Shown here in pieces: positions 9,013-17,173 of a stretch of DNA of 44,541 bases. Source of the DNA: Anaerolineae bacterium (GTDB lineage Bacteria > Chloroflexota > Anaerolineae > 4572-78 > J111). Every line of letters starts with the position of its first letter. The stretch's first letter is position 1. A program made the position numbers and the translations under genes. The stretch covers positions 1 to 44,541 of the forward strand of contig JAFGNV010000123.1 of the NCBI GenBank assembly GCA_016926805.1, written 5' to 3'. The notes under the pieces were generated by a model, which saw only the letters and a list, made by a program, of their open reading frames with translations, had not been told where the DNA came from and ran no database searches.

Positions 9013-9378
9013 ATGGCAGAAGAAACCCCCAAGAGAACCAGAGAGGGCGTTGAAACCGAACTGGCGGTTAAAGCCTGGAATGACCCCGCCTTTATGCAGG
9101 AATTAAAGGCCGATCCCAAGGCAGTCTTGGCTAAAGAATACGGCGTGCAGATACCGGACAGTGTTGACGTAAAAGTGATAGAGGAAACCCCGACCAGCCT
9201 CTATCTTCGTCTCCCGCCCAACCCATCCGACCTGGAGCTATCGGATGAGCAGTTAGAACTGGTCGCCGGCGGCGAGTGCGTTGTCAGCACCACCATTATT
9301 AGCGCCGTTATCTCCGGCACCATCACCACGGTCAGTGCCGTCTCCCAACGCGTGTCCGAACGGCACGGTGGCTGGTAA
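9013..9378 (+). CDS. NHLP-type (proteusin) RiPP precursor peptide
   Basis: The 121-residue product has a nitrile-hydratase-like leader: AVKAWNDPAFMQELKADP, then KEYGVQIPDSVDVKVIEET and the SLYLRLPP segment. The leader ends at residue 87 in LELVAGG, a double-glycine site for a C39 peptidase. The 34-residue core begins ECVVSTTIIS and ends SERHGGW. It has six Ser, five Thr, one Cys (core position 2), two Arg (positions 26 and 30), many Val/Ile and a terminal Trp. These are matching substrates for the cluster's enzymes: Ser/Thr/Cys for LanM and YcaO, Val/Ile for C-methyltransferases, Arg for the arginase. I see no second precursor in the window. A near-perfect inverted repeat flanks the gene. Confidence 0.92.
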   Translation: MAEETPKRTREGVETELAVKAWNDPAFMQELKADPKAVLAKEYGVQIPDSVDVKVIEETPTSLYLRLPPNPSDLELSDEQLELVAGGECVVSTTIISAVISGTITTVSAVSQRVSERHGGW

Positions 9379-9463
9379 ACCGGCCTTTAATAGTGAGTTT
9401 TGGTCTATTGGCCTTGTGGTAAGTTGTACTCCGGGCATTTGCCCCTGAGCGGTAGAGGTTGGT

Positions 9464-9487
9464 TAAGATTGATGGGTACCACCGCCG
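9464..9487 (-). repeat. Right arm of the inverted repeat flanking the precursor gene
   Basis: TAAGATTGATGGGTACCA at 9464-9481 pairs exactly with 8918-8935, and the match extends through ACCGCCG with one mismatch. The arm begins 85 bases after the precursor stop and ends 34 bases before the arginase start. In RNA the arms could close a stem with the whole precursor gene as its loop; in DNA they could be element ends or recombination sites. Confidence 0.85.
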
Positions 9488-9521
9488 CCGGAGAGATTGC
9501 CCATAACCAAAGGGAGCAAGC

Positions 9522-10430
9522 GTGACAAACATACCGCTTTTTATTGTTGAAGAACATCATGAAGCTTTTTTCATCTGGAACTACGCCGGTTTTAAGGGTC
9601 TTATCCCTACCACCGGCAACACGCTGTTGCACGTTGACCAACACGCCGATATGGGGTTACCCCGATTTCATACCTCACTCAAAACCTTACCGGCGCAGTT
9701 ATCGGCGTTAGCTCAATTTACCTACAACCAACTTTGCATAGGTAACTTTATTCCGGCGGCCATTTATCAGGGTTGGTTTAAAGAATTTTATTGGCTGCAA
9801 CATAATAAGATCAAAATAAGTCAAACCTTGCATGTTTACTCTTATCACGAAACCGGTCAAACCCTGTTGATGACCACCAATCTACACCAGGCTGGCGTGT
9901 TCACTTCCGACCGGAAAAGTGTTTTATATGAATTAAAGACCGTTAACGACCCATTGCCCAACAAAGACGGGGTGGTGTTAGATATTGATTTAGACTATTT
10001 CTCTTGCGACAAACAATATCAAACCGGCAACTTGGGCCACACCCGCATTGAAATTAGCAAAGAGGAATATGATCAATTTATCACCGACAGATACCACCCG
10101 TTACGTATTAACGTGGGTGGTGTAACCACTCACGTTGAACAGGGCCGCTATTATCTGTTGGTCAATGCCTTTAGTGAAGTTATCCCCAGCACTCTCAAGG
10201 TGATGCCGACCCAAATTCTGGAAAGGATCGAACAGTTTGGGAAGTTTTTGCAGGATAATCACATCCGGCCCCTTTTAATTGACCTTTGCCGCTCGCAATT
10301 TAGCGGATTTACCCCCGCCGACCAGCGGGAATTTATTGAGAAGCACTTGCTGGCACTGCTGACCGGCCTGTACCCTTGCGAAACAAGTTATATTGGCGAC
10401 ATCCTGGATAAAGAAAAACTGACGGTATAG
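9522..10430 (+). CDS. UPF0489/OspR-like peptide arginase
   Basis: This 302-residue protein carries the two metal motifs of the arginase fold: HVDQHAD at residues 37-43 (HxDxHxD) and DIDLDYF at 154-160 (DxDxD). Members of UPF0489 in proteusin clusters (OspR) hydrolyse arginine side chains in the precursor to ornithine plus urea, using two manganese ions. The placement just after a precursor whose core contains two Arg fits this role well. The start is GTG at 9522, with AGGGAG five bases upstream. The length and the early IVEEHHEAF segment also fit the family. The assignment rests on motifs and context; activity on this peptide is inferred. Confidence 0.82.
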   Translation: MTNIPLFIVEEHHEAFFIWNYAGFKGLIPTTGNTLLHVDQHADMGLPRFHTSLKTLPAQLSALAQFTYNQLCIGNFIPAAIYQGWFKEFYWLQHNKIKISQTLHVYSYHETGQTLLMTTNLHQAGVFTSDRKSVLYELKTVNDPLPNKDGVVLDIDLDYFSCDKQYQTGNLGHTRIEISKEEYDQFITDRYHPLRINVGGVTTHVEQGRYYLLVNAFSEVIPSTLKVMPTQILERIEQFGKFLQDNHIRPLLIDLCRSQFSGFTPADQREFIEKHLLALLTGLYPCETSYIGDILDKEKLTV

Positions 10431-10433
10431 CCC

Positions 10434-11585
10434 ATGATGAATAGCCTGGCCGATACCCTTACCGTGCTTGGCCCGGATTTGCCCCCGGCCCTGATTTCGC
10501 CGGAAAATCTGGTCAACATCGCTGCTGTGGCCCAATACCTTCCCGGAGCCATCACCACCTTTTTTGGTTTTGAATGCGCCCTGGGTGACGAAATGCCCCG
10601 GGCCGACTTTTTGACCCGCACCACGGCCAACGAGGTGGGGGTCTCGATTTTGGCCGGGCATAATGCCAGCGCCGCCCTCCCGGATTCCTGGCAAACTCAT
10701 CCCATCTGGCAGCGTATCCACGCTTTTTGCCAAAACTGGGCCAGTCCGGCCTCGCCTTTGCACGGCCAGGTCAACAATATCTGGCTGGAATTTGATGTAC
10801 CTTCCCTTTCCTATGAGGAGAGGGGATTGAGAGGTGAGATTCCCCTCCCCAGTTGTTTTTTTGGACCAAAAGATTGCAACCAGGCCACGGCGCAAAAATT
10901 TCAAAATTCAGGTGTGGCCGCCGCCTTACAACTGCTGCAAAACCAAGCCCTACCTCCGCCGATTGAAACCAACTTACTGCGCTGCCTGGCCCAACTGCCA
11001 GCAGAAGCGTCGGTATTTCAGGTGGGGATGATGCTGGCCCGGCCCACCGAGGCCATCCGCCTCTGCATTTGGGATATAACCCCGGCGGAGATACCCATCT
11101 ACCTGACCCAACTGGGCTGGCCCGGTTCTACCGGCGATTTAGCCGCGCTTATCTCAACTTTAAGCGGTTTTGTAGACATTATTATGCTTGATCTGGACGT
11201 GGGGCCGGCGGTTCTGCCCAAAATTGGCCTGGAGTGTTATTTCAACACCTATCGGCAACCGGCGCGCGAACCGCGCTGGCCCCGGTTTTTGGCGCACCTG
11301 GTCGAAACCGGCCTGTGTTGCCCGGCCAAGCGTGACGGCCTGTTGGCCTATCCCGGCTGGGTGCAGCCAGACTCTCGCCAGGCCAATTGGCCCGACCACT
11401 TGGCGCCCTCGCCTCTGCTGGCCGGTTGTTATCAAACGGTTTTTATCAGGGGCGTGCACCACATCAAAATAGTCTACCAGCCGGGGCAACCCTGCCAGGC
11501 CAAAGCTTATCTCTACGTCGGCCAGATGTGGCTGCCCAACCAACCAGAAAGGGTTTCAGATGCGGGTTTCCGACATTCTTCATAA
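10434..11585 (+). CDS. Unrecognised RiPP-cluster protein (383 residues)
   Basis: I do not recognise this family. The protein is soluble, with no signal or membrane segment. It has mixed alpha/beta character and a distinct C-terminal stretch (FIRGVHHIKIVYQPGQPCQAK). It starts three bases after the arginase stop and overlaps the next gene by 26 bases, so the two are probably co-translated and may form a complex. An in-frame low-complexity insert (PSLSYEERGLRGEIPLPS, about residues 122-139) looks like a translated repeat instead of native sequence. Conserved acidic and aromatic patches (NIWLEFDV, MLDLDVG) hint at an enzyme, but no catalytic motif can be named. Confidence 0.75.
   Translation: MMNSLADTLTVLGPDLPPALISPENLVNIAAVAQYLPGAITTFFGFECALGDEMPRADFLTRTTANEVGVSILAGHNASAALPDSWQTHPIWQRIHAFCQNWASPASPLHGQVNNIWLEFDVPSLSYEERGLRGEIPLPSCFFGPKDCNQATAQKFQNSGVAAALQLLQNQALPPPIETNLLRCLAQLPAEASVFQVGMMLARPTEAIRLCIWDITPAEIPIYLTQLGWPGSTGDLAALISTLSGFVDIIMLDLDVGPAVLPKIGLECYFNTYRQPAREPRWPRFLAHLVETGLCCPAKRDGLLAYPGWVQPDSRQANWPDHLAPSPLLAGCYQTVFIRGVHHIKIVYQPGQPCQAKAYLYVGQMWLPNQPERVSDAGFRHSS
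10798..10860 (+). repeat. Probable repeat-derived in-frame insert
   Basis: The bases around TGAGGAGAGGGGATTGAGAG followed by GAGATTCCCCTCCCC encode SYEERGLRGEIPLPS. This purine-rich then pyrimidine-rich stretch contains complementary halves (AGGGGA with TCCCCT) and reads unlike the surrounding gene. It is similar in style to the inserts at 11788-11846 and 22387-22503. The edges are approximate. Confidence 0.4.
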
Positions 11586-13413
11586 CTTGCCGGCTTCGTT
11601 AGAATGGATGGTCCTGTTCAACCTGATCACCATCCGCCGCCTGGCCGCCGACGACAACGTGGTTAGGGCCATGTTCTTCCTGCCCACCGACGCCAACCTC
11701 GACGCCTACAGCCACGCCATTCTCAGCAGCGACGGCCATCTCCTGGCCCCCCACGCCGGTTCAGAACTGCTGCTTGTCAAAGACACCGCTCTAACCCCTT
11801 ACCCCTCACTCCTCACTCCTCACTCCTCTCCCCCCTCCTCTCTGTTTCATCGTTTCACCAAGCAATTACAATTGTTTCCCATAGACGAAGCCGACTGTCT
11901 GGGCCTGGGTGAACAAGCCCCCTTCCCGCCAGTGTTATTATTCCTACAGGCCAACAACGGCTTGGGCGAAGCCAAAGCCTTGTTCGCGCAGCCGCCATCC
12001 CTGGCTCATTACGACCTGCTGCCCGCCGCCGGGTTGAAATTTGAGGGCGGTTCACAGCAAGGGCTGTATTATGTGGCTGAGTTTACTAACCGATTGCCGG
12101 TGCATTTTCACGCCGGTATTTTGGCCCATTTTACCCGTACCAGCCACTGCAACCGTTTTTTCCTGCGGCACGGCAACATAGACTTCCAGTTAGCCTTGGG
12201 CTTGACCCAGGCTGCTCGGGATCGAGTGGTTTGGGCCAGAGATCGATCACTTGAGGCCACCACCCGGCTGGGCCAGCGAGCCTGCCGTGAAACCCTCGCC
12301 CTCACTTGCCAGCCGCCTCCCCCGGCTTCGCCTTATCCCTTTGGCAATCTGGTACCCCTGGGTTTTGTGCTTAAGGCCCTTAAGGTAGGGGCAGAAATCG
12401 CCAGCAGTCACAAACCCGATCGTGACGAGTCTATCCAGGCCGCCCGCGGGGAAGTAGAACAATTGTTGTTAGATAAGCGCCAGGGGCCATTGTGGGCCTA
12501 TCACACCGGCCACCTGGTCACGGCAACCGACTCGGCCCTGGTGCTGCAAGGTCTCTCTCATTCTGAGGCCATTGAAGCCCTGGAAATCTTTGCCGACGGT
12601 CAGGGCGGTTATTACCCCCAACTCTGGGCCGACACCGACGAGCCTGGCCGAATGACCTTAACCCCGGCGAATCGCCACTGGTGCCAGCCGGATTACGCCA
12701 CCACCTGTCTGATCAGAGCCTTGCGGCAGGCCGCCGGTTTACCCGAGAAAACGCCACTCGATTACCTGGTCGCCGGTTTTGAGGCCCGCAGCGGTCTCTA
12801 TTTTGCCAACCCTTACCTGGTTGATTGGGCGCTGGCCCAAGCTATTGCCAGCGACGAGGCCGCCGCCTCGCTGCGGCAGCGCCTCCTGGCCGACCTGCTG
12901 GGCAGCATGCACGCCGACTACACCTTTGGCGGCTATGATGTGGCCTTATCAACATCCCTGGCGATTCTGAGCATGGCCGCGCTGGGCTATTCTGGCCGGA
13001 CGATGCGCCTGGCGCAACTGCATTTGCTGGACTTTATGGAAGCCGGTGGCCTGTGGCCCGCCGCCACGCCCTTCTACTCAACCCTGTCTTTTGACCATAC
13101 CCGCCTGTCGGCTCAGACTTTGTTTAACTTAATGCTCAATGACTCCCGGCGGCAAATGGCCGAGGTCAACGGTCAATATCACGCCATCACTTTTTACGAG
13201 GATACGCCCCGGCTGATCGCCACCTCCCTGGCAGCCCTGGCCCTGTCCGAAAAATGCCAATCTACCATGCGCGACCCGGAGGTGATTGACCGGGCCAACT
13301 TGGTCTGCCATCCCCGCTATCAAAGCGATAGCCCCTCGTTCTACATTGCCCGTTTTGCCCTGCCTCCATATCTGTCAGGTATCGCGCCGCACGTGGCGCG
13401 TGATAAGGTGTAA
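11560..13413 (+). CDS. Protein with a terpenoid-cyclase-like alpha/alpha toroid
   Basis: This 617-residue protein has two parts. The first about 280 residues are unrecognised. From about 290 onward, helical repeats such as GPLWAYHTGHLVTATDSALV, QGGYYPQLWADTDE and HWCQPDYATTCLIRALRQAA resemble the alpha/alpha barrel of prenyltransferase/squalene-cyclase-like proteins. No DxDD or QW signature was confirmed, so a terpene-cyclase reaction is not claimed. AAAGGG upstream of ATG 11560 supports the start inside the previous gene. A CTCACTC simple repeat inserts STPYPSLLTPHSS-type sequence near residue 80. Its place between the arginase and two methyltransferases suggests a tailoring or scaffold role. 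Confidence 0.65.
   Translation: MRVSDILHNLPASLEWMVLFNLITIRRLAADDNVVRAMFFLPTDANLDAYSHAILSSDGHLLAPHAGSELLLVKDTALTPYPSLLTPHSSPPSSLFHRFTKQLQLFPIDEADCLGLGEQAPFPPVLLFLQANNGLGEAKALFAQPPSLAHYDLLPAAGLKFEGGSQQGLYYVAEFTNRLPVHFHAGILAHFTRTSHCNRFFLRHGNIDFQLALGLTQAARDRVVWARDRSLEATTRLGQRACRETLALTCQPPPPASPYPFGNLVPLGFVLKALKVGAEIASSHKPDRDESIQAARGEVEQLLLDKRQGPLWAYHTGHLVTATDSALVLQGLSHSEAIEALEIFADGQGGYYPQLWADTDEPGRMTLTPANRHWCQPDYATTCLIRALRQAAGLPEKTPLDYLVAGFEARSGLYFANPYLVDWALAQAIASDEAAASLRQRLLADLLGSMHADYTFGGYDVALSTSLAILSMAALGYSGRTMRLAQLHLLDFMEAGGLWPAATPFYSTLSFDHTRLSAQTLFNLMLNDSRRQMAEVNGQYHAITFYEDTPRLIATSLAALALSEKCQSTMRDPEVIDRANLVCHPRYQSDSPSFYIARFALPPYLSGIAPHVARDKV
11788..11846 (+). repeat. In-frame pyrimidine-rich simple repeat (CTCACTC type)
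   Basis: Tandem CTCACTCCT units (at least three) followed by C/T-rich sequence lie inside the reading frame and encode a Pro/Ser/Leu-rich linker. Nearby coding sequence is ordinary, so this looks like a later insertion or expansion that kept the frame. Confidence 0.6.
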
Positions 13414-13417
13414 TTTT

Positions 13418-15307
13418 ATGCCAGATTACGATAAGATTAACGCTGATTTATCCATCATCCCGCCGGGCGAGGCTCTCATTATCGCGCCGCCAATGGCCAT
13501 GCTCAAAACGCCTTCACTGGCCGCGCACTTGCTCCAGGCCTGCGCCCGCGCCGCCGGTTTCCAGGTCAGTGTGCTCTATGCCAATATGATGTTTGCCGCC
13601 ACCCTGGGAGTAGACAATTACGATACTGTTCTGGCTACACAGGCCAACGCCCTGCTGGGCGAACGACTCTTTGCCGCCAGCGCGTACGGTCTGCCGCCGC
13701 TGGGATACAATCCTGAGCAGATGATGGACATTATTCTGATGTTTGACCAGCCTGCTGAGGCGGTTCACCCTCGCCTGCGCCAATTAATGACTCTGCCGCT
13801 GCCGGCGGAACTGCCCATGCTGGAGGCTTGGGAGGCCATTACCAGAAGATGGGTAGACGACACGGCCCAGGCCATTGTTGGCTGCAACTTCAAAGTGATC
13901 GGCTGCACCAGCAGTTTCCAGCAAACAGCCGCTGGCGTAGCTCTCCTAAAAAAAATCAAATCGCTGCGGCCCGACGTCGTGACCATTATGGGGGGGGCCA
14001 ACTGCGAAGGCGAAATGGCCGAGGGCATAGCCTCGCTCAGCCCGGCCATAGATTATATTTTTGCCGGTGAGAGCGAGCATTCCTACCCTGATTTTTTGAG
14101 CCGGGTGCTGACCGGCCACCGCCCGCCCGCCCGTATCATCACTGGCGAACCATATACCGATCTGAATGACCTGCCCACCCCCGATTTCACCAACTTTTAT
14201 ACTCAATTGGCTCACTATCTGCCCGTGCAGGCCACCCAAAAAGCAGACATCCGGCTGCCCTACGAAACCAGCCGGGGCTGTTGGTGGGGCCAAAAACATC
14301 ACTGCACGTTCTGTGGGGTCAACGGCCAGCGCCTCACCTTTCGAGAAAAGTCGCCCGACCGGATCATTGGCGAATTAAAACAACTGCTGGCTGTGCATCC
14401 CACCCGGCGGGTAGACACCACCGATAGCATCATGCCGTTTACCTTTTTCAAAACCCTCATTCCCCGCCTGGCCGCCGAAGTCGGTCCAGTAGGAATGTTG
14501 TACGACCAAAAGTCTAACCTCACCTTAACGCAGGTGATGGCTTTAAAACAGGCGGGCGTCAACCGCATAGTGCCCGGCATTGAGGCCCTGTCTACCCCCC
14601 TCCTGCGCCGCATGGACAAGGGCGTGCTGGCCCGGCAAAACATCGCCCTGCTGCGTTACACCCGCGCGGTCAAACTGCAAACACACTGGATTTTGCTTTG
14701 GGGCCTGCCCGGCGACCAACAGGCCGATTACGAACAAACCCTGGCCCTGATGCCGTTGCTGCATCACCTGGAGCCGCCGGTATGGATGAATTTCATTCAC
14801 ATCGCCCGGTTTAGCCCCTATTTTATGCAGCCGGACGAGTATGGTCTGCGCCATTTGCGCCCCTGGGGCTGTTATAAACAGGTGCTGCCACCCGGCGCAG
14901 ACCTCGCCAAAGTCGCCTACTATTTCATCGCCGAGTACGATGCTGACTCTTGCCGTTACCCCGATCTGATATTTGAGGTTAAACGTGAAATGGAAGCTTG
15001 GCAGGCGGCCTGGAATTTTACAATGCCGATGTCGGGGCAATATCTCTCCTTCCGGCCCCGCCTCGAAGTTATCCGCCACGCCGCTGACCAATTTGAACTG
15101 CGCGACACGCGCGGCCTGCCCGATACAGAGGTCAGTTATGCCCTTAACCGCCAACAAGCGGCCACGGCCCTGGTGGGCGGCCCCCTCCGCCGCGCGAAGG
15201 GTATCGAATGGGCGCTGGCGCACAAAGTCGGGGTCGAGTTGGATGGCTGGTACGTGCCACTGGCCACCGCCAAACCCGAACTCTTGCAGGAATTTGAGCA
15301 GGAATGA
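13418..15307 (+). CDS. RiPP radical SAM C-methyltransferase-type protein, copy 2
   Basis: This 629-residue protein starts at ATG 13418, five bases after the previous stop; an upstream in-frame start would overlap the preceding gene by over 120 bases and adds unrelated residues. It has the family B12-type domain (IMGGANCEGEMAEG) and the Cx7CxxC cluster motif in RGCWWGQKHHCTFCGVNG, with cysteines at 288, 296 and 299. Where copy 3 has MTDNIMPF, this copy reads TTDSIMPF. It is very similar to copy 3 along its length and overlaps it by four bases (ATGA). Likely substrates are Val or Ile carbons in the core peptide, by analogy with PoyB/PoyC. Confidence 0.88.
   Translation: MPDYDKINADLSIIPPGEALIIAPPMAMLKTPSLAAHLLQACARAAGFQVSVLYANMMFAATLGVDNYDTVLATQANALLGERLFAASAYGLPPLGYNPEQMMDIILMFDQPAEAVHPRLRQLMTLPLPAELPMLEAWEAITRRWVDDTAQAIVGCNFKVIGCTSSFQQTAAGVALLKKIKSLRPDVVTIMGGANCEGEMAEGIASLSPAIDYIFAGESEHSYPDFLSRVLTGHRPPARIITGEPYTDLNDLPTPDFTNFYTQLAHYLPVQATQKADIRLPYETSRGCWWGQKHHCTFCGVNGQRLTFREKSPDRIIGELKQLLAVHPTRRVDTTDSIMPFTFFKTLIPRLAAEVGPVGMLYDQKSNLTLTQVMALKQAGVNRIVPGIEALSTPLLRRMDKGVLARQNIALLRYTRAVKLQTHWILLWGLPGDQQADYEQTLALMPLLHHLEPPVWMNFIHIARFSPYFMQPDEYGLRHLRPWGCYKQVLPPGADLAKVAYYFIAEYDADSCRYPDLIFEVKREMEAWQAAWNFTMPMSGQYLSFRPRLEVIRHAADQFELRDTRGLPDTEVSYALNRQQAATALVGGPLRRAKGIEWALAHKVGVELDGWYVPLATAKPELLQEFEQE
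15085..15153 (+). repeat. 69-bp exact direct repeat, unit 1
   Basis: These 69 bases are identical to 16941-17009 in the next gene. They lie within a roughly 250-base 3' region that is much more alike between copies 2 and 3 than the rest. This points to a tandem duplication with recent gene conversion at the 3' end. Confidence 0.85.
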
Positions 15308-17169
15308 AAATTCTAAGACCTGAGACGCGGGCGCTGATTGTTGTGCCGCCTTTTTATACCCTGACCTTGCCTTCGTTGGCCGCCCACCTGTTACAAGGCT
15401 GCGCCCAGGCGGCCGGTTTTGGGGTAAGCGTGTTGTACGCGAATCTGGCCCTGGCGGCGGCCATTGGCCAAGAGCATTACCACGTTATCAGCGCCGCGCA
15501 CACCAATGGCTTGCCGGGCGAGCGACTTTTCGCGGCCAGCGCCTACGGCGTGCCGCCGCTGGGCTATGAACCTGAAAAAATGGTAGATATGGGCGCGATG
15601 ACTGCCGCGTCGACCCAAAACCCAAAATTAGCCTGGTCGCTTGAACTTTTGCCGCCTGGCCTCGACTTGGCTGAACTCAAGCGATTAGAAGAGCTAATTC
15701 GAGCCTGGGTAGACGACACGGCCCAAGCGATAGCCAGTCAAGGATATCGGATAGTCGGTTGCACGACCAGTTTTGAACAAACGGCGGCCAGCGTGGCCTT
15801 GCTCGCGCGGGTCAAATGCCTGTCGCCGCAGGTGGTCACGATTATCGGCGGAGCCAATTGCGAAGGCCAAATGGCCGCAGGCGTGGCTTCACTGAGTCTG
15901 GCCATAGATTATGTGTTTTCGGGCGAAAGCGAGGCCACCTTTCCTGAATTTTTAGGACAAATAACGACGGGTCAACTGCCGGCCGACCGGATTATCTATG
16001 GACAGCCGTGCCAAAACCTTGACGCCATTCCCACGCCGGATTTTACCGAATTTTACCAACAACTGGCGCATTATCTACCGGATCTGGCCGCCCAGCCCGC
16101 AGCGCTGAAACTGCCCTACGAAAGCAGCCGGGGCTGTTGGTGGGGCCAAAAGCATCATTGCGCTTTCTGTGGACTTAATGGCCAGTCGCTTATCTTTCGC
16201 CAAAAGTCGTCTGAGCGGGTCATCGGCGAGTTGAAACAACTGTTAGATCGGCACTGCTCGCGGCGGGTTTATATGACCGATAATATTATGCCGTTCAGCT
16301 ATTTTAACACTCTGCTGCCACGCCTGGCCGCCGAACTGCCGGGGTTGCGACTGTTTTATGAACAAAAAGCCAACCTGTCGCTGGCCCAGGTGACGACCTT
16401 AAAACAGGCCGGCGTGGAAACGATTATCCCCGGTATCGAAGGGTTCTCGTCGCCATTGTTGCAACGGCTCAATAAAGGTCTATTGGCCCGCCAGAATATG
16501 GCCTTGCTGCGTTACGCGCGCGCGGTTAAATTACACCTCGAATGGTATTTGCTGTGGGGTTTTCCCGGCGACCAACCGGCCGACTACGAGCAAACTCTGG
16601 CCTTGCTGCCGCTGCTGCGTCACCTGGAGCCGCCGGTGAGCCTTAACCTCGTCCACCTGACCCGGTTTAGCCCTTATGTCGAAGAGCCGGACGAATACGG
16701 CCTGCGCCACCTTCGGCCCTGGGACTGCTACGCCAAAATTCTACCGGATAGCGTTGACCCGGCGCAAGTGGCCTATTATTTTACCGCCGAGTACGAGTCG
16801 GCGGCGCACCAGCACCCGGAATTAATCCTTGGCCTCAGGCGCGAGGTTGAACTTTGGCAGGTCGCCTGGAATTTTAAGATACCGCTGGCGGGACAATTTC
16901 TCTCCTGCCGGCCCCGGCTCGAAGTTATTCGCCACGCCGTTGACCAATTTGAACTGCGCGACACGCGCGGCCTGCCCGATACAGAGGTCAGTTATGCCCT
17001 TAACCGCCAGCAAGCGGCCGTGGCCTTGGTGGGCGGCCCCCTTCACCGCGCCAACGGCATCGAGTGGGCGCTGGCGCGTAAAGTGGGGGTCGAGTTGGAT
17101 GGCTGGTACGTGCCGCTGGCCACCGCCCAGCCCGAACTTTTGCAGGAATTTGAGCAGGTTGTGGATTAA
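15304..17169 (+). CDS. RiPP radical SAM C-methyltransferase-type protein, copy 3
   Basis: The 621-residue tandem paralogue of copy 2 keeps the same architecture. The B12-type domain has IIGGANCEGQMAAG, and the cluster motif RGCWWGQKHHCAFCGLNG has cysteines at 278, 286 and 289. The start overlaps the previous stop as ATGA. The N-termini are shorter and more divergent than the middle, while the last 90 residues nearly match copy 2. Divergence in the middle with identity at the end suggests different site selectivity with a shared C-terminal part, perhaps one that binds the leader or a partner enzyme. The reaction is inferred from the family, as for the other copies. Confidence 0.88.
   Translation: MKILRPETRALIVVPPFYTLTLPSLAAHLLQGCAQAAGFGVSVLYANLALAAAIGQEHYHVISAAHTNGLPGERLFAASAYGVPPLGYEPEKMVDMGAMTAASTQNPKLAWSLELLPPGLDLAELKRLEELIRAWVDDTAQAIASQGYRIVGCTTSFEQTAASVALLARVKCLSPQVVTIIGGANCEGQMAAGVASLSLAIDYVFSGESEATFPEFLGQITTGQLPADRIIYGQPCQNLDAIPTPDFTEFYQQLAHYLPDLAAQPAALKLPYESSRGCWWGQKHHCAFCGLNGQSLIFRQKSSERVIGELKQLLDRHCSRRVYMTDNIMPFSYFNTLLPRLAAELPGLRLFYEQKANLSLAQVTTLKQAGVETIIPGIEGFSSPLLQRLNKGLLARQNMALLRYARAVKLHLEWYLLWGFPGDQPADYEQTLALLPLLRHLEPPVSLNLVHLTRFSPYVEEPDEYGLRHLRPWDCYAKILPDSVDPAQVAYYFTAEYESAAHQHPELILGLRREVELWQVAWNFKIPLAGQFLSCRPRLEVIRHAVDQFELRDTRGLPDTEVSYALNRQQAAVALVGGPLHRANGIEWALARKVGVELDGWYVPLATAQPELLQEFEQVVD
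16941..17009 (+). repeat. 69-bp exact direct repeat, unit 2
   Basis: This is identical to 15085-15153. Further shorter matches follow up to the stop codon, for example GTCGAGTTGGATGGCTGGTA in both genes. Confidence 0.85.
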
Positions 17170-17173
17170 TTGC

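Noticed and set aside
11788..11846. CTCACTC tandem units as a CRISPR-like array
   Set aside because: Units are short, contiguous and lack spacers; no cas genes are present.
13286..13417. Upstream extension of radical SAM copy 2
   Set aside because: It overlaps the previous gene by over 120 bases and adds residues unlike the paralogue; ATG 13418 fits the family start.
16829..17173. Long open frame leading into the PRMT-like gene
   Set aside because: It lies in another frame of radical SAM copy 3; ATG 17174 begins right after that stop and before the first PRMT-like residues.
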